DNA of 64,000 nt from Flavobacteriaceae bacterium. GTDB taxonomy: Bacteria > Bacteroidota > Bacteroidia > Flavobacteriales > Flavobacteriaceae. Below, piece after piece: positions 56,727-64,000 of the stretch. The position numbers and the translations under genes are program-made. The stretch's first letter is position 1. Each line of letters begins with the position of its first letter. The notes under the pieces are model-generated. The model did not search any database. It saw only the letters and a program-made list of their open reading frames with translations, and was not told where the DNA came from. The stretch spans positions 186,001 through 250,000 of the forward strand of contig JAGYJA010000006.1 of NCBI GenBank assembly GCA_018402385.1. Reading direction: 5' to 3'.

Positions 56727-57479
56727 ATGAGAAAGTTTTTTTTCATAACAATATTTTTATTCCCCATACTTACATTTTCACAAATCATCAATGTGGAGTC
56801 CTTGCGAAAAGTGACAGATACTTCCGGCTGGACCGGAAACACCAGCCTTGGTTTTTCATTGACCAAAAACACCAACACTCTCATCAGATTAAACAACAAC
56901 ATCCACGTGCAGTATAAGATGAACAAACACCTTGCTTTGTTTGTCAACAATTTGGGATTTGAAAGGGCGGGGGAGCAGAGCTTTGTCAATAATGGTTCAC
57001 AGCACCTTCGCTACAATTATAAGGTATTTGATGATATCACCTTGGAAGCATTTGTGCAATCGCAATACAACTCCATCGCAAAAATTAAATTCAGAGGGCT
57101 TGCGGGAACCGGGCCGAGGTTTAAACTTTTAGGTCTTGACAAATACCGATTGTATCTGGGAACCTTAGTTATGTATGAACACGAAGAACTCAACGAAGAA
57201 GCCTTAATTATCAACCGCGATTGGCGCGCCAGTACGTATCTTTCATTAAGCTTTTTTCCCACCGACAATATTTCGTTTGTAAGCACCTCTTATTATCAAC
57301 CCATACTCAATCAATTTCAAGATTACAGGATTGCTTCAGAAAACTCATTTGTTTTGGGTATTTTAGAAAAGCTGTCCCTTACGGTTACTTATACTTTAAC
57401 CTTTGACGCTACACCGGCAACTGATGTGCCAGACACCTTTTACAATTTATCAACGGGCTTGTTGTATGCTTTTGATTAA
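56727..57479 (+). CDS. DUF481-family outer-membrane-type protein
   Basis: A 250-aa protein. The leader MRKFFFITIFLFPILTFS is cut before QII. The mature protein is all-beta with alternating hydrophobics (TSLGFSLTKNTNTLI, HLRYNYKVFDDITLEAFVQSQ as HLRYNYKVFDDI and LEAFVQSQYN), fitting DUF481, small beta-barrels of unknown role. It is separated from the upstream gene by 32 bp containing a small palindrome (56698-56713). No partner is evident. Confidence 0.82.
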   Translation: MRKFFFITIFLFPILTFSQIINVESLRKVTDTSGWTGNTSLGFSLTKNTNTLIRLNNNIHVQYKMNKHLALFVNNLGFERAGEQSFVNNGSQHLRYNYKVFDDITLEAFVQSQYNSIAKIKFRGLAGTGPRFKLLGLDKYRLYLGTLVMYEHEELNEEALIINRDWRASTYLSLSFFPTDNISFVSTSYYQPILNQFQDYRIASENSFVLGILEKLSLTVTYTLTFDATPATDVPDTFYNLSTGLLYAFD

Positions 57480-57544
57480 AAGAAGTAAACCTTCGCAGGT
57501 TTCAAAACCTTGAGGGAGTCTATCTTTATAAAGCTGATAAAATA

Positions 57545-57609
57545 TGCCACGAATACACGAATATTTTTTAGAGGGTCACCCCTACGATTACATTTGTGCA
57601 TTCGTGGCA
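57545..57609. repeat. Gene-less inverted-repeat element
   Basis: TGCCACGAATACACGAAT (57545-57562) and ATTTGTGCATTCGTGGCA (57592-57609) are inverted repeats matching at 16 of 18 positions, with a 29-bp centre. Multi-box CACGAAT arms of this kind can flank GxxExxY genes in related genomes (from memory), so this may be an empty form of such a cassette. Confidence 0.65.
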
Positions 57610-57635
57610 TTCAATTTATTAAATTAAAATTTGCT

Positions 57636-58841
57636 TTACATAGAAACTAAAACCTGATTTTTCAACAAATCATCCATCGTTTCCCGTTTTCTGATAAGGT
57701 GTGCTTCACTTTTATACCATAACACTTCCGCCGGGCGAAAACGCGAATTGTAATTGCTTGCCATAGTAAAACAATAGGCCCCGGCATTGTGAAAGGCCAG
57801 GATATCATCCTCTTTTATTTCGGTTATTCTACGGTTATTGGCAAAAGTGTCGGTTTCACAAATATAACCCACCACCGAATAGAAGCGTTCTTTCCCTTTA
57901 GGATTTGAAATGTTTTCAATGTGATGCGTCACGCCATAGAGCATCGGGCGAATTAAATGGTTAAAGCCGCTGTCAATTTGTGCAAAAATGGTTGAGGTGG
58001 TTTGTTTAATGACGTTTACTTTCACAAGAAACTTTCCAGCTTCGCTAACGAGAAATTTCCCTGGCTCAAAAGCAAGGGTGAGTTCGCGCCCATATTCCCC
58101 GCAAAAGTCATTAAATCGTTTGCTGAGTTTTTTACCCAGTTCTTCAATATTGGTTTCGATGTCATCCTTTTTGTAAGGTACTTTAAAGCCACTTCCAAAG
58201 TCTATGAATTCCAGGGTTTTGAAATTTTTGGCAGCATCAAAAAGGATTTCACTGGCATACAAAAACACATCGATATCAAGAATGTCACTACCGGTGTGCA
58301 TATGGATCCCATTAATGTGCATTCCTGTGTTTTCAACTATGCGCAGTAATAAGGGCATCTGGTGAATGGAGATCCCAAACTTGGAATCTATATGCCCCAC
58401 AGAGATATTGGTATTTCCGCCAGCCATTACGTGCGGGTTGATGCGAATGCAAACTGGTGTCTTGGGATGCTTCGTTCCAAATTGTTCCAGTATGGACAGG
58501 TTGTCGATATTGATTTGGACGCCCATTTCTGCCACGGTTTCAATTTCTTCCAATGACACTCCGTTGGGGGTGAATATAATGTCAGTGGGGTTAAATCCGG
58601 CTTCCAGTCCCAGTCTTACTTCCTGTATGGAAACCGTGTCCAGGGAAGCACCCAGCGAATGTAAAAATTTAAGAACTGATATATTGGAGTTAGCTTTCAC
58701 GGCATAGTGAAACTTTACCTGTTTGACCTTTTTAAATGCTGAAGTTAAACGTTTATACTGAGAAGCAATTTTCTCGGCATCATACACATAAACCGGACTT
58801 CCAAAGTCCTGAACAATTTTCAAAAGGTCTTGATTTGTCAT
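57636..58841 (-). CDS. lysA: Diaminopimelate decarboxylase
   Basis: A 401-aa PLP enzyme producing L-lysine from meso-DAP. VKFHYAVKANSNISVLKFL carries the PLP lysine. HTGSDI and FIDFGSGFKVPY are cofactor-phosphate segments, and VVGYICETDTFANNR holds the catalytic Cys contributed across the dimer. The C-terminal barrel ends with FRPAEVLWYKSEAHLI. The gene stands alone on the - strand; a divergent T9SS gene lies 164 bp away, with mirror-placed -7-like boxes in the gap. Confidence 0.96.
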   Translation of the reverse strand: MTNQDLLKIVQDFGSPVYVYDAEKIASQYKRLTSAFKKVKQVKFHYAVKANSNISVLKFLHSLGASLDTVSIQEVRLGLEAGFNPTDIIFTPNGVSLEEIETVAEMGVQINIDNLSILEQFGTKHPKTPVCIRINPHVMAGGNTNISVGHIDSKFGISIHQMPLLLRIVENTGMHINGIHMHTGSDILDIDVFLYASEILFDAAKNFKTLEFIDFGSGFKVPYKKDDIETNIEELGKKLSKRFNDFCGEYGRELTLAFEPGKFLVSEAGKFLVKVNVIKQTTSTIFAQIDSGFNHLIRPMLYGVTHHIENISNPKGKERFYSVVGYICETDTFANNRRITEIKEDDILAFHNAGAYCFTMASNYNSRFRPAEVLWYKSEAHLIRKRETMDDLLKNQVLVSM

Positions 58842-58873
58842 TTTTTAATGGTTAAAAATTATTTTTTTACGAA

Positions 58874-58935
58874 GCTGCAAAAATAGGATGATTTAACCAA
58901 TGAAAAAAACAGCATTCTATTTTTGCTGTTTTTTT
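58874..58935. promoter_or_regulatory. Divergent promoter region with nested dyads
   Basis: TATTTTTG -7-like boxes face outward: - strand 58885-58878 for lysA and + strand 58918-58925 for the 59006 gene. AAAAACAGCA / TGCTGTTTTT (58905-58914, 58924-58933) forms a hairpin over the + box, and GCTGCAAAAATAGGATG mirrors CATTCTATTTTTGCTG. The -33 elements are weak. Confidence 0.45.
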
Positions 58936-59005
58936 ATTCTAATCATTATTTAAAATTTTGTAAATTAGATAATTAATTGCCTTAAGGCGTAAAATAGAGT
59001 TTAAA

Positions 59006-60460
59006 ATGAAAAGTCTCTTTTGTTATTGTTTATTGACAGTGTTCGCATTTTCATTTGCTCAGGATGGAAGCCCTGATTTGTCTTTTGGAGATAATGGTGT
59101 TGTCATACACGAAATACCCGGTGATGATCACTGGATACAAGGTGTTGGCGAAAAATCAAATAGTAATCTTTTGGTTTTGATTAAAACATTTGATTATATG
59201 AATGATCATATAGAAAGAGTCTTTGCTTTTCATGAGGATGGAACGATCGATACGAGCTTCAGTAACAATGGTGTTTTAGATATATCAAATCCTGAAATTG
59301 ATTATAATAATTTGATAGTACTTCCTAATGATAGCTTTTTCGTCATTGGCTACACTGATTATGTATATACCGTTTTAAAATACAATGCAGAAGGTAATTT
59401 GGATTCGTCCTTTGGAGACAATGGTCAGTTACAACCCTATTTAAATGGAGTCAGCGGAAGCTCTATAATCGTAAATGATGATCAATCACTATTTTTTTTA
59501 GGAAATCAAATTATTCAAGGAGAACCGCATATACTGTTTTATAAATTTCTTGAAAATGGAATTCCAGATACAAGCTTTGGTGATAATGGCGTGGTTTTAT
59601 ATTCTTTGGGTAATGTCACCAATGCTTTTGCTTCTTTTAGGAAGAAAGATGATTTTTTCTATTTGGGTATTGGTTTTTTAGAAAATAGTGTTCAAACAAG
59701 AAATGTTTACAGATTTTTTATGAATGGAGAAATAGACGGCAGTTATGGAACAAACGGCCGTGTCATAATTCCTATGGAAGAACAATATTCTACCAGCTTT
59801 AATGTGTTTAATGACGGTAATATACTTGTTGGAGGTTCATATTGGGATTCAAACACAGAGAGCTTTGTGAGAAAAACCATAAAAATTAATCCCCTTGGTC
59901 AAATAGATCAAAGTTTTGGTAATGATGGTGTCATTAATGGATTTTCCGGGAGTTACATACAAGGAAATCAAAGATTTATTTTAAATGGAACTTTCTTTGA
60001 TTTTGAGGGTGGTGCTTCACCCTTTTTTTTGAGATTTTATCCAAATGGAAATCTTGACACTAGTTTTCAGTTCACAACAAATTATCAAGAATTGAGCGAT
60101 TTTGCAGTTAATCACCTTCAAAATGGTAAAATATTGCTTGTAGGAAGTGACGTTTGGTACAACGGTCCGGAAATAAATATCATTTTTCAGCGCTTCAACA
60201 ACAGCCCTTTAAGTATTCCGGATTTTGAACATGGTAAAATTAAGGTATATCCCAACCCGTCAAGTGGTATTTTTCAAATTCAAAATGAGACTCCTTTTTA
60301 CAATACTCAATATACAATTTTTGACAGTTTAGGAAGAAATATCTTATTAGGTCACTTCAATGAAAATTTACCATCCATAAATCTCAGTAATGTTGAGGCC
60401 GGTGTTTACTTTTTAAAAATAGCCGACAGCTCACAAACATTCAAACTTCTAAAGAGGTAA
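59006..60460 (+). CDS. T9SS-exported protein with delta-60-type repeats
   Basis: A 484-aa protein. A signal peptide (MKSLFCYCLLTVFAFSFAQ) precedes seven or so repeats of about 55-60 residues. Each contains a variant of D-x-S-F-G-D-N-G-V (e.g. PDLSFGDNGVV, LDSSFGDNGQL, PDTSFGDNGVV, IDQSFGNDGVI), the delta-60 repeat pattern, probably building a beta-propeller. From about residue 405 a sorting domain follows (IKVYPNPSSGIFQI... GVYFLKIAD). Surface or secreted; binding partner unknown. Confidence 0.88.
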   Translation: MKSLFCYCLLTVFAFSFAQDGSPDLSFGDNGVVIHEIPGDDHWIQGVGEKSNSNLLVLIKTFDYMNDHIERVFAFHEDGTIDTSFSNNGVLDISNPEIDYNNLIVLPNDSFFVIGYTDYVYTVLKYNAEGNLDSSFGDNGQLQPYLNGVSGSSIIVNDDQSLFFLGNQIIQGEPHILFYKFLENGIPDTSFGDNGVVLYSLGNVTNAFASFRKKDDFFYLGIGFLENSVQTRNVYRFFMNGEIDGSYGTNGRVIIPMEEQYSTSFNVFNDGNILVGGSYWDSNTESFVRKTIKINPLGQIDQSFGNDGVINGFSGSYIQGNQRFILNGTFFDFEGGASPFFLRFYPNGNLDTSFQFTTNYQELSDFAVNHLQNGKILLVGSDVWYNGPEINIIFQRFNNSPLSIPDFEHGKIKVYPNPSSGIFQIQNETPFYNTQYTIFDSLGRNILLGHFNENLPSINLSNVEAGVYFLKIADSSQTFKLLKR

Positions 60461-60510
60461 CTGTGCTTTAAGAATTTAAAAATTGAGCTATTTTTTAAAG
60501 CAAAAAAACA

Positions 60511-60541
60511 TTGCTTCACTACCATGCTTTTGTTACTTTTG
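60511..60541 (+). promoter_or_regulatory. Promoter of sucC
   Basis: TTG (60511-60513), 20 bp, TACTTTTG (60534-60541) match the TTG-N20-TAnnTTTG pattern. The sucC ATG is 32 bp further on. Confidence 0.7.
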
Positions 60542-60573
60542 CAACTTATTAATTTAAAGAGAAACTCTCCACT

Positions 60574-61764
60574 ATGAATCTACATGAGTATCAAGGAAAA
60601 CAGATATTGAACAGCTTTGGCGTTGAAATTCAACGCGGTTATGTGGCACAAACTCCACAAGAGGCAGTAGAAGTAGCAAAAAAATTAACTGATGAAACCG
60701 GTACAAGCTGGTATGTCATCAAAGCACAGGTTCACGCAGGTGGACGTGGTAAAGGAGGTGGTGTAAAGCTTGCAAAAGGAATTGAACATGTGGAAGATGT
60801 CGCCAATCAAATCATTGGTATGGATTTGGTAACTCCCCAAACTTCAGCTGAAGGGAAACGAGTTCACCAGGTTCTTATTGCTGAAGATGTTTACTATCCC
60901 GGAGAAAGTGAAACCAGCGAAATTTATATGAGTGTTTTGCTAAACCGCGCTACCGGAAAAAATATGATTATGTACTCCACAGAAGGAGGAATGGACATAG
61001 AAACCGTAGCTGAAAATACTCCTCATCTCATATTCACTGAAGAAATAGACCCTGCTGTGGGATTGATGCCTTTTCAAGCTAGAAAAGTAGCTTTCAATTT
61101 AGGCCTTGAAGGAAAGGCTTTTAAAGAAATGACCAAGTTTGTGGCTGCTTTATACACTGCTTATGAAAAATCTGATTCTTCATTGTTTGAAATCAACCCG
61201 GTTTTAAAAACCAGCGATGATAGAATTTTAGCAGTAGATGCAAAGGTAACACTTGATGATAATGCTTTGTTTAGACATAAAGATTATGCTGCGATGCGAG
61301 ATTTAAGAGAAGAAAACCCCACTGAGGTCGAAGCGAGCGAAAAAGGGTTAAACTATGTTGACCTTGACGGAAACGTGGGCTGTATGGTAAACGGTGCCGG
61401 TCTTGCAATGGCAACAATGGATTTGATCAAACAAGCGGGCGGTGAACCAGCAAACTTTCTTGATGTGGGCGGAACTGCAGATGCAGAACGTGTTGAAGCG
61501 GCATTTAAATTAATTTTAAAGGACCCCAAAGTAAAAGCCATACTGGTGAACATCTTTGGAGGTATTGTTCGTTGTGATAGAGTGGCACAAGGTATTGTTG
61601 ATGCTTATAAAAATATTGGAACCATCAATGTTCCCATCATTGTGAGACTTCAGGGAACAAATGCTGATATTGCCAAAGAATTAATTGACAAAAGCGGACT
61701 CAACGTTCACTCTGTCATTCAATTTCAAGAAGCAGCAGATAAAGTTCAGGAAGTGCTTTCGTAA
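60574..61764 (+). CDS. sucC: Succinyl-CoA synthetase, beta subunit
   Basis: A 396-aa ATP-grasp protein of the TCA cycle. [19 protein letters not shown] is the standard start; [20 protein letters not shown] is the nucleotide-binding loop. FEINPVLKT and [14 protein letters not shown] lie in the ligase region, and [14 protein letters not shown] is the CoA-ligase end. sucD is not adjacent, which is normal in Bacteroidota. It is monocistronic, with its own promoter and terminator, and supplies the enzyme downstream of the methylmalonyl-CoA mutase product. Confidence 0.97.
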   Translation: MNLHEYQGKQILNSFGVEIQRGYVAQTPQEAVEVAKKLTDETGTSWYVIKAQVHAGGRGKGGGVKLAKGIEHVEDVANQIIGMDLVTPQTSAEGKRVHQVLIAEDVYYPGESETSEIYMSVLLNRATGKNMIMYSTEGGMDIETVAENTPHLIFTEEIDPAVGLMPFQARKVAFNLGLEGKAFKEMTKFVAALYTAYEKSDSSLFEINPVLKTSDDRILAVDAKVTLDDNALFRHKDYAAMRDLREENPTEVEASEKGLNYVDLDGNVGCMVNGAGLAMATMDLIKQAGGEPANFLDVGGTADAERVEAAFKLILKDPKVKAILVNIFGGIVRCDRVAQGIVDAYKNIGTINVPIIVRLQGTNADIAKELIDKSGLNVHSVIQFQEAADKVQEVLS

Positions 61765-61792
61765 GCAACGCCTTTTAAATAAAATAATTTAT

Positions 61793-61824
61793 AAATCCCG
61801 GATTGAAAAATTCGGGATTTTTTT
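61793..61824 (+). terminator. Rho-independent terminator of sucC
   Basis: AAATCCCGGATT-GAAA-AATTCGGGATTT is a 12-bp stem (one mismatch) with a GNRA tetraloop, followed by a T tract, about 30 bp after the stop. Confidence 0.92.
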
Positions 61825-61955
61825 ATGATTTCATTTTGACATTTTGGCATCTTATTGGCACATATTCAGGACATTATGTCTTATTTTTGCAATTGGAACT
61901 CATTTTGCTTATTAGGTTACAAACAAAACAATGTTTAACCTTAAAAATAAATGTT

Positions 61956-62390
61956 ATGAGTTTAATTAAGAGAAATCAGGACAGTTGGCTTCCCTCAATT
62001 TTTGAGGATTTATTTAACGAAGGCCGTTTAGCAGATGTTTCAAACTTTGGTAGTACACTACCTGCAGTAAACATCAAAGAAACCGAAAACGACTTCCAGG
62101 TGGAAGTGGCCGTTCCCGGAAAGAAAAAGGAAGATTTTACGATTGAATTGGATCAAAATGTATTGACCATTTCTTCAGAAGACAAAAACGAAAAAGAAGA
62201 AACTTCAGAAGATGGACGATATACTCGCAAAGAGTTTAACTATTCCTCTTTCAAAAGAGCATTCACTTTACCGGACACGGTTGAACAAGAAAAAATAGAG
62301 GCAGTTTACAATGATGGTGTTCTAAACATTATCGTTCCAAAACGTGAAGAAAGTAAACAAAAGCCTAAGAGAATGATTGCAGTTTCATAG
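61956..62390 (+). CDS. Small heat-shock protein (Hsp20 family)
   Basis: A 144-aa protein. The alpha-crystallin domain spans about 40-130: LPAVNIKETENDFQVEVAVPG, DFTIELDQNVLTISSE, YSSFKRAFTLPD and NDGVLNIIVPKR. ATG 61956 (MSLIKRNQD) is chosen; a longer frame back to 61803 would include the sucC terminator. A C-terminal I-x-I oligomerisation motif is not clear (IAVS at the end). A -7-like TATTTTTG lies at 61882-61889. It prevents aggregation of unfolded proteins. Confidence 0.94.
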   Translation: MSLIKRNQDSWLPSIFEDLFNEGRLADVSNFGSTLPAVNIKETENDFQVEVAVPGKKKEDFTIELDQNVLTISSEDKNEKEETSEDGRYTRKEFNYSSFKRAFTLPDTVEQEKIEAVYNDGVLNIIVPKREESKQKPKRMIAVS

Positions 62391-62391
62391 T

Positions 62392-62473
62392 TTATTCGCC
62401 CTCGGCGGATAAGCAATAATTTGGTTGGTTAGTTAGTTGGCTGCCCTCTTCGCAATCGGGGGGCAGTTTTTTT
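62392..62473 (+). terminator. Two hairpins after the heat-shock gene, second with T tract
   Basis: The first, TTATTCGCC-CTC-GGCGGATAA (about 62393-62413), is followed by CTGCCC...GGGCAG (62441-62466) with seven Ts. The second is the likely terminator between convergent genes. Confidence 0.8.
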
Positions 62474-62480
62474 ATGCTTC

Positions 62481-63260
62481 TTATTTAAATCCCTCAAAAA
62501 CACCAAGACCAAACAAAGCAAAATCATATTTAGCCGGGTCAATTGGATCGAGTATTCTTAATGATACATCCAGCTCTTGAAGCGCCTTTGCATCATTTTG
62601 CTTACGCGAAAGCAATCCAAGCTTTCGTGCTACGTTTCCGCTATGAACATCAAGCGGACAAGAGAGCAGGGCAGGCGAAAGGCTTTTCCAAATACCGAAA
62701 TCCACACCTGCATTGTCTTGCCTCACCATCCATCTTAAAAACATATTGATGCGTTTAGCAGCCGAATTTTTCATTGGGTCAGAAACGTGCTTCAGCGTTC
62801 GCTCAGGATGAGGAATGCTGAAAAATACTTTTTTAAACCCGTGAATGGCTGGTTGTAAACTGTTTTCAGCTGATTGGTTTTTGAAAACAGACTCCAGTCC
62901 GTTGTGATTGTGATAAATGTTTTTTAGCGAGCTAATAAAAAATTTCAAATCGCTAGCGTTAAAAGTGCGGTGGACAAATTGTTCTAAAGGAATCAAGTCT
63001 TTTGGAGTATGATTCAACACAAAATCATAAGGTGCATTTCCCAGTAGTTCGGTTATTTTGTTTCCACTGCTAATGATGCTTTTTCTGTTTCCCCATGCGA
63101 TAGTTGCTACAAGAAAAGCGATTATTTCTATGTCTTCTTTCGCTGAAAAGCGATGGGGTAATTGAATGGGGTCTGAGGTAATAAACTTTGGCGAATTGTA
63201 TTGAAAGGCTTTTTCGTCAAGAAATTCTTTAAGTTCAGTTTGTTTGATTTTTCCTTTCAC
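62481..63260 (-). CDS. TIGR02757 (DUF2400) family protein
   Basis: A 259-aa protein. DPIQLPHRFSAKEDIEIIAFLVATIAWGNR at the N-terminus (as DPIQLPHRF and EIIAFLVATIAWGNR), KRINMFLRWMVRQD and PLDVHSGNVARKLGLL (a helix-hairpin-helix-like element) define the family, which has no known function but resembles DNA-glycosylase-type HhH proteins. It lies 8 bp after the LolD-type ATPase gene on the same strand, so they are probably co-transcribed. Confidence 0.9.
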   Translation of the reverse strand: MKGKIKQTELKEFLDEKAFQYNSPKFITSDPIQLPHRFSAKEDIEIIAFLVATIAWGNRKSIISSGNKITELLGNAPYDFVLNHTPKDLIPLEQFVHRTFNASDLKFFISSLKNIYHNHNGLESVFKNQSAENSLQPAIHGFKKVFFSIPHPERTLKHVSDPMKNSAAKRINMFLRWMVRQDNAGVDFGIWKSLSPALLSCPLDVHSGNVARKLGLLSRKQNDAKALQELDVSLRILDPIDPAKYDFALFGLGVFEGFK

Positions 63261-63268
63261 TGCAAAAT

Positions 63269-63931
63269 TTAAGAAATAATTTTACCATCACTCATTACCA
63301 GTTTACGGTCTGCCATATCTGCAAATTCTTCATTGTGAGTCACGATAACAAATGTTTGTTTGAATTGGTCTCTCAAATCAAAAAACAAATTGTGAAGATT
63401 GTCTGCAGAGGTGCTGTCTAAATTTCCACTGGGTTCATCTGCAAAAATAAGTAGAGGGTCGTTGACCAATGCTCTGGCGACAGCAACACGTTGTTGTTCT
63501 CCACCGGAAAGTTCATTGGGTTTGTGTTCATATCTGTTGGATAGGCCAAGGAAATCTAATAATTTTTTTGCTTTCTTTTCTGCTTCTCCTTTTGGAGTTC
63601 CTTTAATAAAAGCAGGAATACAGACGTTTTCCAAAGCTGTAAATTCTGGTAATAATTGGTGAAACTGAAAAATAAAACCAATATTTTTATTTCTAAAGGC
63701 AGCTAATTCTTTTCCGCTAAGGGTGTCTATTTTTGTATTGTTGATAATCACTTCTCCGGAGTCTTTTGAGGCACTATCAAGCGTTCCCAAAATATGAAGC
63801 AAAGTGGTTTTACCGGCACCTGAAGCACCAACAATTGAAACTACTTCACCACTTTTAATGTCTAGAGATACACCTTTTAAAACGTGTAAATCACCATAGT
63901 GTTTATGTATATTTTTTGCGTGTATCATCAT
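63269..63931 (-). CDS. LolD-type ABC transporter ATPase
   Basis: A 220-aa protein. [19 protein letters not shown] is Walker [18 protein letters not shown] the signature, [13 protein letters not shown]alker B and VTHNEEFA the H-loop. It is the MacB/LolD branch, which drives lipoprotein release or other mechanical transport with a FtsX-type permease; no permease gene is in view. Its start is 69 bp from the window end, with nothing else recognisable beyond it. Confidence 0.9.
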   Translation of the reverse strand: MMIHAKNIHKHYGDLHVLKGVSLDIKSGEVVSIVGASGAGKTTLLHILGTLDSASKDSGEVIINNTKIDTLSGKELAAFRNKNIGFIFQFHQLLPEFTALENVCIPAFIKGTPKGEAEKKAKKLLDFLGLSNRYEHKPNELSGGEQQRVAVARALVNDPLLIFADEPSGNLDSTSADNLHNLFFDLRDQFKQTFVIVTHNEEFADMADRKLVMSDGKIIS

Positions 63932-64000
63932 TTGATTTTGGAAATGTGAAAGTAACTAATTGCTATCATAAATGCAATTTATAATGTGTTTACAAAAAAA

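Overview
The window looks like a chromosomal segment of a marine-type member of Flavobacteriia (Bacteroidota). The evidence is: AT-rich DNA; promoters of the Bacteroidota type (TTG or TTTG, about 20 bp, then TAnnTTTG); three secreted proteins with C-terminal type IX secretion (T9SS) sorting domains; a two-subunit methylmalonyl-CoA mutase; a PadR/PspC/DUF2807 cluster; and a guaA - LysM protein - pyrG - yidC - mnmA gene order. This assignment is inference from gene content; no rRNA gene is present.

Layout. (1) 1-18.6 kb is an accessory cell-surface glycan locus on the + strand. It holds glycosyltransferases of GT4, GT2 and unassigned GT-B type, a sulfotransferase, a methyltransferase, and neuC/neuA-type genes for activating a nonulosonic acid. 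No neuB-type synthase is present; the space between neuC and neuA is filled by about 1.3 kb of GACCCC/GGGGTC palindromes. A 57-codon asnB remnant and two inverted-repeat-bounded units, carrying a four-helix-bundle gene and a GxxExxY gene, are also inserted here. A frameshifted OmpA-family gene lies on the opposite strand. (2) 18.7-21.3 kb holds an ABC exporter (DUF5687 permease plus ATPase). (3) 21.7-32.2 kb holds upp, small envelope proteins, a T9SS-exported serine hydrolase, a uspA-hemN pair with an FNR/CRP-like dyad, and padR-pspC-DUF2807. (4) 32.3-39.3 kb on the - strand holds an SDR reductase, methylmalonyl-CoA mutase subunits, an FtsB/DivIC protein, uridine kinase, a c-type cytochrome and a PQQ-type sugar dehydrogenase. 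(5) 39.4-40.35 kb holds tRNA-Pro(GGG) with its promoter and terminator, followed by about 4.5 copies of a 124-bp tandem repeat. (6) 40.3-64 kb is mostly housekeeping: an S9 peptidase, a serine hydrolase, guaA, a LysM protein, OsmC, pyrG, yidC, mnmA, a subtilase, a nitronate-monooxygenase-type enzyme, lysA, sucC, a small heat-shock protein, a TIGR02757 protein and a LolD-type ATPase.

Reading frames are broken at about eleven places in seven genes, including the conserved upp and a cytochrome lipoprotein, where the defect is one base missing from a homopolymer. Parts of the palindrome array also differ from their sister units mainly by shortened homopolymers. Residual indel errors in the assembly are therefore a serious alternative to real pseudogenes.

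The most interesting structures are the higher-order palindrome array in the glycan locus, the two transposase-less inverted-repeat gene cassettes 1.2 kb apart (with a possible empty relative at 57.5 kb), the repeat array behind tRNA-Pro, a promoter placed to give a leaderless guaA mRNA, and a repeat-like palindrome read in frame inside mnmA.
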